Shown: piece by piece, positions 34,009-42,683 of the stretch
How the letters are laid out: every line of letters starts with the position of its first letter
Numbering within the stretch: position 1 is the first letter of the stretch
NCBI GenBank assembly: GCA_021776525.1
Contig: JAJFFT010000002.1
Coordinates: forward strand, 1 to 64,000
Length of the DNA stretch: 64,000 nucleotides
Source: Robiginitomaculum sp.
GTDB taxonomy: Bacteria > Pseudomonadota > Alphaproteobacteria > Caulobacterales > Maricaulaceae
Reading direction: 5' to 3'
Program-made: the position numbers and the translations under genes
The notes under the pieces: generated by a model
Seen by the model: only the letters and a program-made list of their open reading frames with translations
Told to the model about the DNA's origin: nothing
The model's database searches: none

Positions 34009-34378
34009 AGACCCGCGGGAAACAGAATACCGACTTTTTGGCATGGTTATTCGGGCGCTGACCGAGGTCAAAGCCTATGACCGCACAAATTTGGGCGCTT
34101 TGTCGTCCGTAATTGATTGGAATAAACGCATCTGGAATGCCCTGGCGCAAGACTGTGCCGATGAGGGCAATGGCCATAATGAGGCTTTGCGCGCCGGGAT
34201 TATCTCTTTGGCCATTTTTGTTGAAAAATATTCAACGCAAGTGATCCGCGATGGGGCCGATATTGACACCCTGATCGACATTAACCGCACAGTTATGCAA
34301 GGTCTGGCCCCGGCCAGCACCCAATCCAGCCAGGCGAGCGCCACCAGTGCGGCCCCGGCCACGGCGGCACAAGCCTGA
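33968..34378 (+). CDS. flaF: Flagellar biosynthesis regulator FlaF
   Basis: 136 aa. 'AYQQASVRVEDPRETEYRLF' is the FlaF signature. FlaF works with FlbT: FlbT restrains and FlaF promotes flagellin translation or secretion in alphaproteobacteria. Its C-terminus ends in a serine/alanine/threonine-rich tail after about 115. The start lies inside flbT (41-base overlap), suggesting coupled translation. The first flagellin gene follows 255 bases later behind its own promoter. Confidence 0.94.
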   Translation: MSLTAYQQASVRVEDPRETEYRLFGMVIRALTEVKAYDRTNLGALSSVIDWNKRIWNALAQDCADEGNGHNEALRAGIISLAIFVEKYSTQVIRDGADIDTLIDINRTVMQGLAPASTQSSQASATSAAPATAAQA

Positions 34379-34545
34379 TACACGGCCTTTTTATTCTTTT
34401 TTGAGAACACCCAGACCGCCAAGCAAGTCTTGCCGGGCCGGCGTGATGTGCCGTGTGGTTTCTGCCTAGTCTGAAAACGGCGCTCCACAAGCATAAAAAA
34501 CACAAGCAATAACAATGTAATAACGTTGTCTTCAGGCGCGCCCAC

Positions 34546-34561
34546 TTGGCACGCCCATTGC
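34546..34561 (+). promoter_or_regulatory. Sigma-54 promoter of flagellin gene 1
   Basis: TTGGCACGCCCATTGC has the invariant GG and GC separated by exactly 10 bases and is a near-perfect -24/-12 match. Transcription would start near 34573, about 60 bases ahead of the flagellin ATG. Confidence 0.88.
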
Positions 34562-34633
34562 GAGAGGTTCGGTGGACAAGAATGTCTTTCGGCCTAAATG
34601 GCCGTTTCCCTTACAGAATGGAAGGACCCCATA

Positions 34634-35461
34634 ATGGCTATCTCAGTCAATACAAACACCGGTGCGCTTGTCGCACTACAAAACTTGAATACAACGAACA
34701 GGCAACTCGGCACCGTGCAAAACCGTATCAGTACAGGCTTGAAAGTCGCAAACGCCAAAGATAATGGCGGCGTTTTTGCTATCGCGCAAAAGCTGCGTGC
34801 GGATGTACGAAGCCTTGATGTGGTTGATCAGTCCCTGAGCCGAGTACAATCCCTTGTGGATGTTTCGGCGGCTGCGGGACAGGCCATTTCTGATTTGTTG
34901 ATCGATCTGAAGGAAAAAGCCCTGGCGGCGACGGATACGTCGTTGGACAGTGCATCGCGTACGGCATTGAACGAAGACTTCAAAGCCTTGCGGGATCAAA
35001 TCACCACGATCGTGAATAATGCCAGCTTTAACGGCACGAATTTAATCAACAACTCTACGGCGGCTATTAACGCTCTGGCGAGTGCAGATGGAACCAAGAC
35101 CATTACGGTTCTTGATGAAGCTCTGCAACTCAGTGGCTCGATCATTACGGTCACCACAACAGAGCAGGTAAACACAGTCACGAATGCCAAAGCGGCTTTG
35201 ACAGCAGTCAAAGCATCTTTGAACAATGTGAATGCTTCTCTGGCTCGTCTTGGGACCAAATCGAGAGCTTTGGAAATTCAATCAGAATTTCTGACCAAGC
35301 TTTCCGATGCGGTGGTTGCGTCAATCGGCAGTCTTGTCGATGCGGATCTGGCCAAGGAGAGTGCGAATTTGCAGGCCTTGCAGGTCAAGCAACAGCTTGG
35401 CGTACAAGCGCTTTCAATCGCCAATCAGGCTCCACAGACCATTTTGAGCTTCTTCCAGTAA
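34634..35461 (+). CDS. fliC: Flagellin (copy 1)
   Basis: 275 aa. The conserved N-terminal D0/D1 helices ('NRISTGLKVANAKDNGG', 'IAQKLRADVRSLDVV') and the C-terminal D1/D0 helices ('QLGVQALSIANQAPQTIL') flank a very short variable centre (about 135-190), as in Caulobacter-type flagellins. It forms the filament after export by the flagellar secretion system. Serine/threonine residues in the centre are possible glycosylation sites for the FlmG-like transferase. The ATG at 34634 follows AAGGA. A strong terminator follows. Confidence 0.96.
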   Translation: MAISVNTNTGALVALQNLNTTNRQLGTVQNRISTGLKVANAKDNGGVFAIAQKLRADVRSLDVVDQSLSRVQSLVDVSAAAGQAISDLLIDLKEKALAATDTSLDSASRTALNEDFKALRDQITTIVNNASFNGTNLINNSTAAINALASADGTKTITVLDEALQLSGSIITVTTTEQVNTVTNAKAALTAVKASLNNVNASLARLGTKSRALEIQSEFLTKLSDAVVASIGSLVDADLAKESANLQALQVKQQLGVQALSIANQAPQTILSFFQ

Positions 35462-35477
35462 GTTCGTTAAAATCACA

Positions 35478-35506
35478 GGGCCGCGGTTTTCGCGGCCCTT
35501 TTTTTT
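35478..35506 (+). terminator. Rho-independent terminator of flagellin gene 1
   Basis: A perfect GGGCCGCG/CGCGGCCC stem with a 5-base loop is followed by eight T bases. The 314-base interval from this flagellin to the next otherwise holds only the sigma-54 promoter at 35684. Confidence 0.93.
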
Positions 35507-35683
35507 GCCCTTTGTTTACCATAACAGCGGTGCGAAAATGCCTAGTCGGCAAAAATGATCCCACAGATTTTATATAAACAGGCAAAAATTGCCGTGCCAT
35601 AATGGCGCAAGTCCTTGTTTTTTCGTCGCAAGGCCTTGTTTTCCCTGGAAACTAGGCAAAATCCTCCACATCCCTTTTTCAAC

Positions 35684-35699
35684 TGGCGCGGGCCTTGCA
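35684..35699 (+). promoter_or_regulatory. Sigma-54 promoter of flagellin gene 2
   Basis: CTGGCGCGGGCCTTGC keeps the GG-N10-GC spacing. Transcription would start near 35710, leaving a leader of about 65 bases. The -24 element (GGCGC) is slightly weaker than that of copy 1. Confidence 0.8.
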
Positions 35700-35775
35700 A
35701 ATGAATTTGCGGGTCAAAGACCCCGGCTGCGCAAAATGCGCGGCATGAAAACCAGAATGGAAAGGAATCCAAGAA

Positions 35776-36600
35776 ATGGCTTCTGTAAATACTAATGTAG
35801 GCGCCCTCGTTGCGCTTCAAAACCTCAATGCAACAAACAGCTCACTGAGCACTGTGCAAAACCGTATCAGTACTGGCCTGAAAGTTTCCAGCGCCAAAGA
35901 TAACGGCGGTGCATTTGCCATTGCTCAAAAATTGCGCGGTGATGTTCGCTCATTTGACGTGGTCAAAGAGTCTCTGAGCCGTGTTGGCTCCGCTGTTGAT
36001 GTTGCATCAGCCGCTGGTCAGGCGATCTCTGATCTTCTGATTGATTTGAAAGAAAAAGCCCTTGCCGCGACGGATACGTCTTTGGACAGTGCATCACGGA
36101 CAGCTTTGAACGAAGATTTCAAGGCTCTGCGTGATCAAATCACCACGATCGTTTCAAATGCCAGCTTTAACGGCACTAACCTGATCAACAACTCAACCGC
36201 ATCTATTGCCGCTTTGGCTAATGCCGATGGTTCAGCTGCGATCACTGTTCTTGATGAAGCCCTGCAATTGAGTGGCTCTATCGTGACTTTGAACACCACT
36301 GATACTGTTGACACAGTCACAAACGCAAAAGCTTCGCTGACTGCTATTAAAGCGTCGATCACAAACGTGAACTCCTCTCTGGCTCGTTTGGGCACCAAGT
36401 CCAAAGCTCTGGAAATTCAGTCGAAGTTTGTGACACAGCTTTCCGATGCTCTGACCGCCTCTATCGGCAACCTTGTCGATGCGGATCTGGCCAAAGAAAG
36501 TGCGAACTTACAAGCCTTGCAGGTCAAGCAGCAGCTTGGCGTACAGGCGCTTTCAATCGCCAATCAGGCACCGCAGTCGATTCTCGGATTCTTCCGATAG
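35776..36600 (+). CDS. fliC: Flagellin (copy 2)
   Basis: 274 aa and closely related to copy 1 over its whole length, with identical long stretches in the terminal helices; the DNA of the 3' ends is also nearly identical, so recombination between copies is possible. Differences cluster in the short central region (about 140-215). The ATG has AAAGGA upstream. It is followed by two hairpins and the flaG gene. Confidence 0.96.
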   Translation: MASVNTNVGALVALQNLNATNSSLSTVQNRISTGLKVSSAKDNGGAFAIAQKLRGDVRSFDVVKESLSRVGSAVDVASAAGQAISDLLIDLKEKALAATDTSLDSASRTALNEDFKALRDQITTIVSNASFNGTNLINNSTASIAALANADGSAAITVLDEALQLSGSIVTLNTTDTVDTVTNAKASLTAIKASITNVNSSLARLGTKSKALEIQSKFVTQLSDALTASIGNLVDADLAKESANLQALQVKQQLGVQALSIANQAPQSILGFFR

Positions 36601-36617
36601 TCTAAGCAACAGGGGAA

Positions 36618-36701
36618 GTCGGCGTAGGCACGGGGTCCGCGTGCGCCGACAGACCTTCGAAAGATCTGGCCTGAGCGTGCGCAAGATGCGCTGGCCAGAT
36701 C
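36618..36701 (+). other. Two hairpins between flagellin 2 and flaG
   Basis: The first hairpin pairs GTCGGCG (36618-36624) with CGCCGAC (36644-36650), with inner pairing GCACG/CGTGC. The second pairs GATCTGGCC (36663-36671) with GGCCAGATC (36693-36701). Neither has a T tract, so they are more likely mRNA processing or partial-attenuation structures that lower flaG expression relative to flagellin. Confidence 0.55.
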
Positions 36702-36734
36702 AATCGAGGAGGCCGGTAAGCCGGTAAAGGAACA

Positions 36735-37085
36735 ATGGCAAACGAGATACGCAAGTTTCCGTCTCTTGTTCCGCCGCCAGCCAAGGCTGGCAATGGTGGC
36801 GGCTCAGCCACGGAATCACAAAACAACACAGAACAAGCCGCGCCAGATGCGGGCACCGATACCTCTGTATCTCTGTCGATCAGAGACGGAGCAAAGTTGC
36901 CGCAATCGCCGACGGCGAACACCCACCTTGTCATCGAGAAAGATGATGTCAGCGGCGGGTTTATCTATAAAAGCATTGACCGGGAAACCGGCGAGGTGTT
37001 GCAGCAATTTCCGCGTGAAGAGGTTTTACGGGCGATTGCCAGAGCACGGGCCGCCGAAGGCCAAATCATCGATACCGAAGCCTGA
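36735..37085 (+). CDS. flaG: FlaG family flagellar protein
   Basis: 116 aa. A low-complexity N-terminal half precedes a conserved C-terminal FlaG domain ('LVIEKDDVSGGFIYKSIDRE', 'VLQQFPREEVLRAIARARA'). FlaG proteins influence filament length or cap function. It lacks a clear promoter of its own and is probably read from the flagellin 2 promoter through the two hairpins. AAAGGAACA precedes the ATG. Confidence 0.9.
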   Translation: MANEIRKFPSLVPPPAKAGNGGGSATESQNNTEQAAPDAGTDTSVSLSIRDGAKLPQSPTANTHLVIEKDDVSGGFIYKSIDRETGEVLQQFPREEVLRAIARARAAEGQIIDTEA

Positions 37086-37223
37086 AACAGGCATAATATC
37101 CAACCCGGCAAAACCAGCCCATCGGCACGTCCGGGCCGGTCACTATGGTTAATATTGCCGCCCGCGAAAAATCAAAAAACTGTAACATATTGAAAACATG
37201 ACGCATTGCGTGGTGTTTCAAAC

Positions 37224-37239
37224 TGGCATGAGTGTTGCT
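37224..37239 (+). promoter_or_regulatory. Sigma-54 promoter of flagellin gene 3
   Basis: TGGCATGAGTGTTGCT keeps GG-N10-GC. Transcription would start near 37250, about 50 bases ahead of the ATG at 37302. Confidence 0.83.
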
Positions 37240-37301
37240 GATCATAAGGCAAGTTGAACGGACCATTCCGTCAAAAGCCAAATGATGCGTCGGAGCACAC
37301 C

Positions 37302-38138
37302 ATGACAATCAGTGTACATACCAATACTTCTGCGTTGGCCGCTTTACAGCAGCTCAACAAAACCAATGTGCAATTGGATAATGTCCAGACCAGAATCAAC
37401 ACCGGTTTGAAGGTCTCAGGCGCCAAGGATAATGCCGCAGTTTTCGCTGTGGCGCAGAGTTTGCGATCAGATATCGGAGCCTATAGCGCGGTTGGCACGT
37501 CGCTGGATCGGGCGGCCTCTATTGGTAATGTGGGGTTGGCCGCAGGCGAATCGATTTCTGACTTGCTGATCGAATTACGGGCCAAGGCCACGGCGGCCAC
37601 AGAAACCTCGATTGATACCTTCACCCGAAAAGCCTTTGATTCTGACTTTAAGGCGATTATCTCGCAAATTTCGACGATCCTTGCCAATGCAGAATTTGAC
37701 GGCGCCAATATTCTCGACAGCTCCAACTCGCCAGGTATTGGCTTTCTGGCTGACGCCGATGGGACACGGACACTGACCCTTAAAACGCAAAACCTGTCCT
37801 TTGGCGGATCAATCATCACCCTTTCTGCCAGCGCATCGCTGGGCACTGTGACGCTGGCCAAAGCCGCCGTGACGGCGGTGAAGGCCTCGCTGGATAATGT
37901 TAATCAGGCGCTGGCTAATCTTGGCTCTGACGTCAAAAAGCTCGAAGCGCACAGTATTTTTGTCAGCAAGCTGACCGATTCACTGACCGTTGGGGTCGGT
38001 AATCTGGTCGATGCGGATCTGGCGGTGGAAAGCGCCAAATTACAGGCCTTGCAGGTCCAGCAACAATTGGGCGTACAGGCCCTTGGCATCGCCAATTCAC
38101 GACCACAGATCATTCTGTCCTTGTTCCAGGGCGGTTAA
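37302..38138 (+). CDS. fliC: Flagellin (copy 3, diverged)
   Basis: 278 aa. It has the same D0/D1 architecture as the other two, but diverges clearly throughout ('NRI' becomes 'TRINTGLKVSGAKDNAA'; C-terminus 'QLGVQALGIANSRPQIILSLF'). It is probably a filament segment with a distinct position, as in multi-flagellin alphaproteobacteria. The ATG at 37302 has GGAG upstream; the in-frame start at 37254 is ahead of the leader region. Confidence 0.95.
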   Translation: MTISVHTNTSALAALQQLNKTNVQLDNVQTRINTGLKVSGAKDNAAVFAVAQSLRSDIGAYSAVGTSLDRAASIGNVGLAAGESISDLLIELRAKATAATETSIDTFTRKAFDSDFKAIISQISTILANAEFDGANILDSSNSPGIGFLADADGTRTLTLKTQNLSFGGSIITLSASASLGTVTLAKAAVTAVKASLDNVNQALANLGSDVKKLEAHSIFVSKLTDSLTVGVGNLVDADLAVESAKLQALQVQQQLGVQALGIANSRPQIILSLFQGG

Positions 38139-38204
38139 ACACGCCGGCGGTTTTCCTTTTTTGGGTATTGGCCTACACTCCTCTTTGCAAAGGGGAGTGT
38201 TTGC

Positions 38205-38798
38205 ATGCGCGCTGTACTTATCGCCGTTTTATTGGTTGTTGTCGGTTTCGTCATTCTGGCGGTTGGCTATGCGGCCGAACAGGCGTCTTTACGTGCCGAG
38301 GCACAAAAGGCCCGCACCATCAGTCAGGCCTTTGCCACAACCTTAAAAGGCCAGCTTGTGGCCGCCATAAAGGCCGATGGCCACACCAGCGCCATTGCCG
38401 TGTGCCAACAAATTGCGCCGCAAATTTCCGCACAATATTCAGCAGATGGCCTGCACATTGGTCGCACCGCGCTTAAACTGCGCAATCCCGCCAATGCGCC
38501 CGATGAATGGGAACGCGGCGTTCTGGAAAGTTTCCAAGCCGCATTGGATAAAGGCACCGACATTAAGACGTTGGAACGTTATGCTTTTTTTGGCGATGAA
38601 GCGGGCGGCAAGACATTTCGCTATATGAAGGCCATTCCGGTGGGGCAACCATGTCTGGCTTGCCATGGGGCTAATATCGCGTCCGATGTGCGCGCCGTTT
38701 TGGCCGCACGTTATCCCGGCGACAAAGCCGTGGATTTTGCGCTTGGTGATTTACGCGGCGCGTTCAGTGTTCAAAAGGCGATGCAGGCTAACCCTTAA
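38205..38798 (+). CDS. DUF3365 (Tll0287-like) haem-binding protein
   Basis: 197 aa. An N-terminal membrane anchor or uncleaved leader (about 3-24) precedes a periplasmic domain of the DUF3365/Tll0287 type with a c-type haem motif 'CLACH' near 147-151. Such proteins are haem sensors or electron carriers. The motif 'AVCQQIAPQISAQYS' is family-like. AGGGGAG precedes the ATG. The gene overlaps the convergent dehydratase gene by 11 bases. Link to the flagellar genes is unknown. Confidence 0.87.
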   Translation: MRAVLIAVLLVVVGFVILAVGYAAEQASLRAEAQKARTISQAFATTLKGQLVAAIKADGHTSAIAVCQQIAPQISAQYSADGLHIGRTALKLRNPANAPDEWERGVLESFQAALDKGTDIKTLERYAFFGDEAGGKTFRYMKAIPVGQPCLACHGANIASDVRAVLAARYPGDKAVDFALGDLRGAFSVQKAMQANP

Positions 38799-39864
38799 AG
38801 GATTCTTCCAGCAAAGCTTGCAGGCCACGGGCATCCAAATGTTCTGGATTGCTGTCTGAAACATAGGAAAAATCAGCAGAAACCGGGCGTGCATCCACAT
38901 CAAGATAGCTTTGACGATAACTGCCATCATGGCTGGGCAGGATGACAAAACGGTCTTCCAGTTCCAGCGTTGAATGGGCATCGTCCAGCGGTACCATGGT
39001 CTCGTGCAATTTTTCGCCGGGGCGAATACCGATGACGCGATGCGGCATGCCGGGGGCCAGAGAATTGGCCATTTCAACGGTGCTCATGGACGGGATTTTG
39101 GGTACAAAAGTTTCGCCGCCGCGGGCCATTTCCAACGATGAGAGGACAAAGTCCACAGCCTGAGGCAAGGTGATCCAGAAGCGGGTCATACGCGGATCAG
39201 TGATCGGCAGTTCCTTGGCACCATCGGCAATCAGTTTTTGGAAAAACGGTGCTACCGAGCCACGCGAGCCAACCACATTACCATAACGCACAATGGAAAA
39301 CACCGGACCGTCCGAGCCGCCCATGGCGCTGGCTGCGGCAAAGATTTTATCTGAGGCAAGTTTTGACGCCCCATAAAGATTGATCGGGTTGGCGGCCTTG
39401 TCGGTCGACAGGGCGCACACTTTGCTCACCCCGGCCGAGATCGCCGCGCGGACAACATTTTCGGCACCCATGACATTGGTTTTGATACATTCAAACGGGT
39501 TATATTCGGCAATGGGCACATGCTTCAGGGCGGCGGCATGGACCACCACGTCAACGCCGCGCATGGCCTGTTCCAAACGGGATTGGTCACGAATGTCGCC
39601 AATGAAATAACGCATAAAGCTGTGATCTGCCGGGTTAAACCGCTGGGCCATTTCATATTGTTTCAGTTCATCTCTGGAAAAAATGATCAATTTGGCGGGT
39701 TTGTACTCATCGCAGATCATTTGCGTCAGACGTTTGCCGAACGAGCCGGTACCGCCTGTAATCATAACGGTTTTACCGTCCAGATTGATGCGTGGATTGC
39801 GAAAATCGCGATGCACAGCCCGGGGGCGGGGTGAGTTCTGCGGGGTCAAAGCCATGTGCGCCAT
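38788..39864 (-). CDS. pseB: UDP-N-acetylglucosamine 4,6-dehydratase (inverting), PseB/FlmA type
   Basis: 358 aa extended SDR. The Rossmann motif 'MITGGTGSFGKRLT' lies near 33-46, the 'ALSTDKAANPINLYGASKLASDK' segment holds the TDK and YxxxK residues of inverting dehydratases, and the C-terminus has 'IGIRPGEKLHETMV'. PseB makes the first intermediate of pseudaminic acid; in Caulobacter the equivalent is FlmA. The start could be one of two close methionines. It diverges from the other sugar genes. Confidence 0.93.
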   Translation of the reverse strand: MAHMALTPQNSPRPRAVHRDFRNPRINLDGKTVMITGGTGSFGKRLTQMICDEYKPAKLIIFSRDELKQYEMAQRFNPADHSFMRYFIGDIRDQSRLEQAMRGVDVVVHAAALKHVPIAEYNPFECIKTNVMGAENVVRAAISAGVSKVCALSTDKAANPINLYGASKLASDKIFAAASAMGGSDGPVFSIVRYGNVVGSRGSVAPFFQKLIADGAKELPITDPRMTRFWITLPQAVDFVLSSLEMARGGETFVPKIPSMSTVEMANSLAPGMPHRVIGIRPGEKLHETMVPLDDAHSTLELEDRFVILPSHDGSYRQSYLDVDARPVSADFSYVSDSNPEHLDARGLQALLEESFKG

Positions 39865-39948
39865 ACGATTCTTTCCAGTTCTGTATAAGGCACAGGTTCG
39901 CCTTTTATGGTTAACCAGACGTTAGCCGTCCATGCAGATAATGCGTTT

Positions 39949-40734
39949 ATGACTTGCGCCGTAATTGTTCAGGCCCGTTTCGGGTCGTCTCGCCTGCCTG
40001 GCAAAATCTTGAAAGAGATTGCCGGCAAGTCAGCTTTGCTGTGGTGCCTTGACCGGTGCCGCGCCATTTCGGGTGTTGACGTGGTGGTGGTCGCCGTCCC
40101 CGATGGACCAGCCGACGATTGCATTGCTGATGCGGCCGTCGCTGCGGGCTATATCGTTTCGCGCGGATCAGAAACCGATGTGCTGGCCCGTTATGCCAAG
40201 GCGGCCCGCGCGGTGGAGGCCACAACCGTTATGCGGGTGACCTCGGATTGCCCCTTCATTGATCCGGCCATTTGTGGCCAGGTTCTGGCGCTGTTGGACG
40301 GCCCGGATGTGGATTATGCCTGCAATAATATGCCGCCGCGTTTTCCCCATGGGCTGGATTGCGATGCCTTTGATGCGGCATTGCTGTTCGAGGCTGATCG
40401 TCTCGCCCATGACCCTTATGAGCGCGAGCACGTTACCCCGTGGTTACGCCGTCATCGCCGGTTGAGCAAAGCCAGTTTGCGCGGTCCGGGCGGTGGTCTG
40501 GAGCGCCTGCGCTGGACATTGGACCATGCGGCCGATCTGGAATTTTTCCGCGCCTGCGCAGAGGCTTATGGCGCAGATGCCGCACAGGCCAGCGCGGCGC
40601 AATTGGCGGCCTTGTGTTTGCGTCGTCCTGATCTGGCGCGCATCAATGCGGCGGTGGTTGATCATGCCCGCCTTGAAGACCAGACCCGCGCGCCATTGCA
40701 AACGGCGCCCATGGCGCTGACCCATGCGGCGTAA
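39949..40734 (+). CDS. SpsF-like cytidylyltransferase (nonulosonic acid activation)
   Basis: 261 aa. 'VIVQARFGSSRLPGKIL' at the N-terminus is the nucleotide-binding motif of the SpsF/CMP-sugar synthetase group, with 'VTSDCPFIDPAI' for the metal site. It would activate the sugar acid with CTP before transfer by FlmG. The ATG at 39949 aligns with the family start; an ATG at 39907 adds a non-homologous extension that overlaps a CtrA-box-like site. The C-terminal third after about 200 is alanine-rich. Confidence 0.83.
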   Translation: MTCAVIVQARFGSSRLPGKILKEIAGKSALLWCLDRCRAISGVDVVVVAVPDGPADDCIADAAVAAGYIVSRGSETDVLARYAKAARAVEATTVMRVTSDCPFIDPAICGQVLALLDGPDVDYACNNMPPRFPHGLDCDAFDAALLFEADRLAHDPYEREHVTPWLRRHRRLSKASLRGPGGGLERLRWTLDHAADLEFFRACAEAYGADAAQASAAQLAALCLRRPDLARINAAVVDHARLEDQTRAPLQTAPMALTHAA

Positions 40735-40749
40735 AGGGCAGGGCGGCTG

Positions 40750-41610
40750 ATGCGTGCGCTGGTTTTGGGCGGTACCGGATTATTGGGCCGCGCCCTTGTT
40801 TTGGAGGCCCGCCAACGCGGTTTCGAGATCATCAGCGCGGCGCGCAGCAACAGCGATCACAATATCGACCTATGCGAGGACGCTGCGCTGGATCATCTTC
40901 TGGGCGCGCTATCTCCCGATCTGGTGATCAATGCAGCGGCGATTGTTAATCTGGCGGCGTGCGAGGCTGATCCGCAATTGGCACACCGGCTGAACGCTCG
41001 CCCGGCCGAAGTTCTGGCCCATTGGAGCAGCGCTACAAACACCCCCTTTGTACAGGTATCCACTGATCATTTTTTCGATGGTGGCGGCGATGCCAAACAT
41101 GATGAACAGGCCCCCATTACTTTGTTGAACACCTATGCGCGCAGTAAATATGCCGGCGAGGAATATGCCTTGCAATCAGATCATGCGCTGGTTGTGCGCA
41201 CGTCTCTTGCCGGGTTTCACCCCGATGGGCGCGGCTTTGCACACTGGGCCATGGATGCCCTTCACAACCACAAGCCTTTGACCCTGTTTGATGATTTCTA
41301 TGGCTCAATCATTGATGTGCACAGTTTTTCTGAGGCGCTTTTTGAGCTTTTGAACAAGGATGCGCGGGGGCTGTTCAATCTGGCCAGTTCTGATGTGAGT
41401 TCTAAAAAAGGCTTTACTCTGGGGCTGGCCAACGCGGCCAATATTAAACTTGATTGGGCGCAAAACGGATCGGTTAGGGGCCTTATGCCGCGCCGGGCGC
41501 GATCCCTTGGCCTTGATGTTCAAAAAGCCGAGACGGCCTTGGGCCGGGCGCTGCCGGGCCGCGATGCGGTTTGCGCAAAACTGATTACAGAATGGGAAAC
41601 CCTGTCATGA
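40750..41610 (+). CDS. RmlD-like NAD(P)-dependent sugar nucleotide reductase
   Basis: 286 aa. 'VLGGTGLLGRALVLEA' binds the cofactor, 'STDHFFDG' and 'YARSKYAGEEYAL' supply the SDR catalytic Thr/Tyr/Lys triad. It resembles dTDP-4-dehydrorhamnose reductase, but no rml partners are in the window, so its substrate is probably a sugar in the local pathway. It ends with an ATGA overlap into the sugar acid synthase gene, and starts 15 bases after the cytidylyltransferase gene. Confidence 0.85.
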   Translation: MRALVLGGTGLLGRALVLEARQRGFEIISAARSNSDHNIDLCEDAALDHLLGALSPDLVINAAAIVNLAACEADPQLAHRLNARPAEVLAHWSSATNTPFVQVSTDHFFDGGGDAKHDEQAPITLLNTYARSKYAGEEYALQSDHALVVRTSLAGFHPDGRGFAHWAMDALHNHKPLTLFDDFYGSIIDVHSFSEALFELLNKDARGLFNLASSDVSSKKGFTLGLANAANIKLDWAQNGSVRGLMPRRARSLGLDVQKAETALGRALPGRDAVCAKLITEWETLS

Positions 41611-42683
41611 CATGGGCCAACAAGGTCACCATCGGGCAACGCATTATTGCGCTGGACCAACCAACATATTTTATTGCCGATATTGCCTCCTCCCATGATG
41701 GAGAATTGGATCGCGCCGTTGATCTTATCCATCTGGCGGCCAAAGCCGGGGCGGATTGCGCCAAGTTTCAGCATTTTCTGGCCAAGGATATTGTCTCTGA
41801 CGCCGGGTTTAAATCCATGGGCGGGCAAAGCACGCATCAGGCGGAATGGAAGCAATCCGTTTACGAGGTGTTCGAGCAATACCAGACCCCGCGTGATTGG
41901 ACCCAAACACTGGTTGCGGCCTGTCATGATGCCGGCATTGATTATATGACCACGCCCTATGACGAGGCGGTCCTGGACCTGATGGACCCGCATGTGCATG
42001 CCTATAAAATCGGCTCTGGCGATATGGGCTGGCCGCAATTTATTGGTACGGTGGCGGCCCGTAAAAAACCGGTATTTCTGGCCACCGGAGCCAGCACCAT
42101 GGTTAATGTGGAACGCGCTGTGGCGGCGGTTTTAGAGCATACGGACCAGCTATGCCTGATGCAGTGCAATACCAATTATACGGGTGCAGTGGAAAACTTT
42201 GACTATATCAATCTCAACGTATTGAAAGCTTATGCGGCGCGTTATCCGGGGCTGGTTTTGGGCCTGTCGGACCACACACCGGGCCATGCTACAACCTTGG
42301 GTGCCATTGCGCTGGGGGCGCGGGCCGTTGAAAAACACTTTACCGACGATAATGACCGCGATGGGCCAGATCATGGGTTCTCCATGAACCCGACGAGCTG
42401 GTGCGAAATGGTGGATCGCGCTCGCGAACTGGAACTGGCCATGGGCGATGGCATCAAACGTGTCGAGCCCAACGAGACAGAGGCGATTATTGTCCAACGC
42501 CGGGCCTTGCGGGCGCGCCGTGATTTACCCGTTGGCACAGTGCTTGGCCCGGATGATCTGGAGGCCCTGCGGCCTCGCCCCAATGATGCGATCGAGCCGT
42601 ATGAGGCGGATAAACTCGTCGGACGACGTTTAACGCAGGCCCTTAATAAAGGTGATGCTTTGGGGTGGGATATTGTGAAATGA
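41607..42683 (+). CDS. NeuB/PseI family nonulosonic acid synthase
   Basis: 358 aa. The TIM-barrel ('FIADIASSHDGELDRAVDLI', 'AGADCAKFQHF', 'YKIGSGDM', 'LGLSDHTPGH') is followed by a C-terminal antifreeze-like SAF domain (about 295-355). It condenses phosphoenolpyruvate with a six-carbon amino sugar to give a nine-carbon acid. The branch (IADIASSHDG rather than IAEIGxNHxG) differs from the best-studied NeuB and PseI, so the product is not certain. The ATG overlaps the stop of the reductase gene. Confidence 0.9.
   Translation: MTWANKVTIGQRIIALDQPTYFIADIASSHDGELDRAVDLIHLAAKAGADCAKFQHFLAKDIVSDAGFKSMGGQSTHQAEWKQSVYEVFEQYQTPRDWTQTLVAACHDAGIDYMTTPYDEAVLDLMDPHVHAYKIGSGDMGWPQFIGTVAARKKPVFLATGASTMVNVERAVAAVLEHTDQLCLMQCNTNYTGAVENFDYINLNVLKAYAARYPGLVLGLSDHTPGHATTLGAIALGARAVEKHFTDDNDRDGPDHGFSMNPTSWCEMVDRARELELAMGDGIKRVEPNETEAIIVQRRALRARRDLPVGTVLGPDDLEALRPRPNDAIEPYEADKLVGRRLTQALNKGDALGWDIVK

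Noticed and set aside
39886-39905. Possible sigma-54 promoter before the cytidylyltransferase gene (GGCAC...CGCC)
   Set aside because: GG and GC are 9 bases apart, not 10, and the -12 element does not match TTGC.
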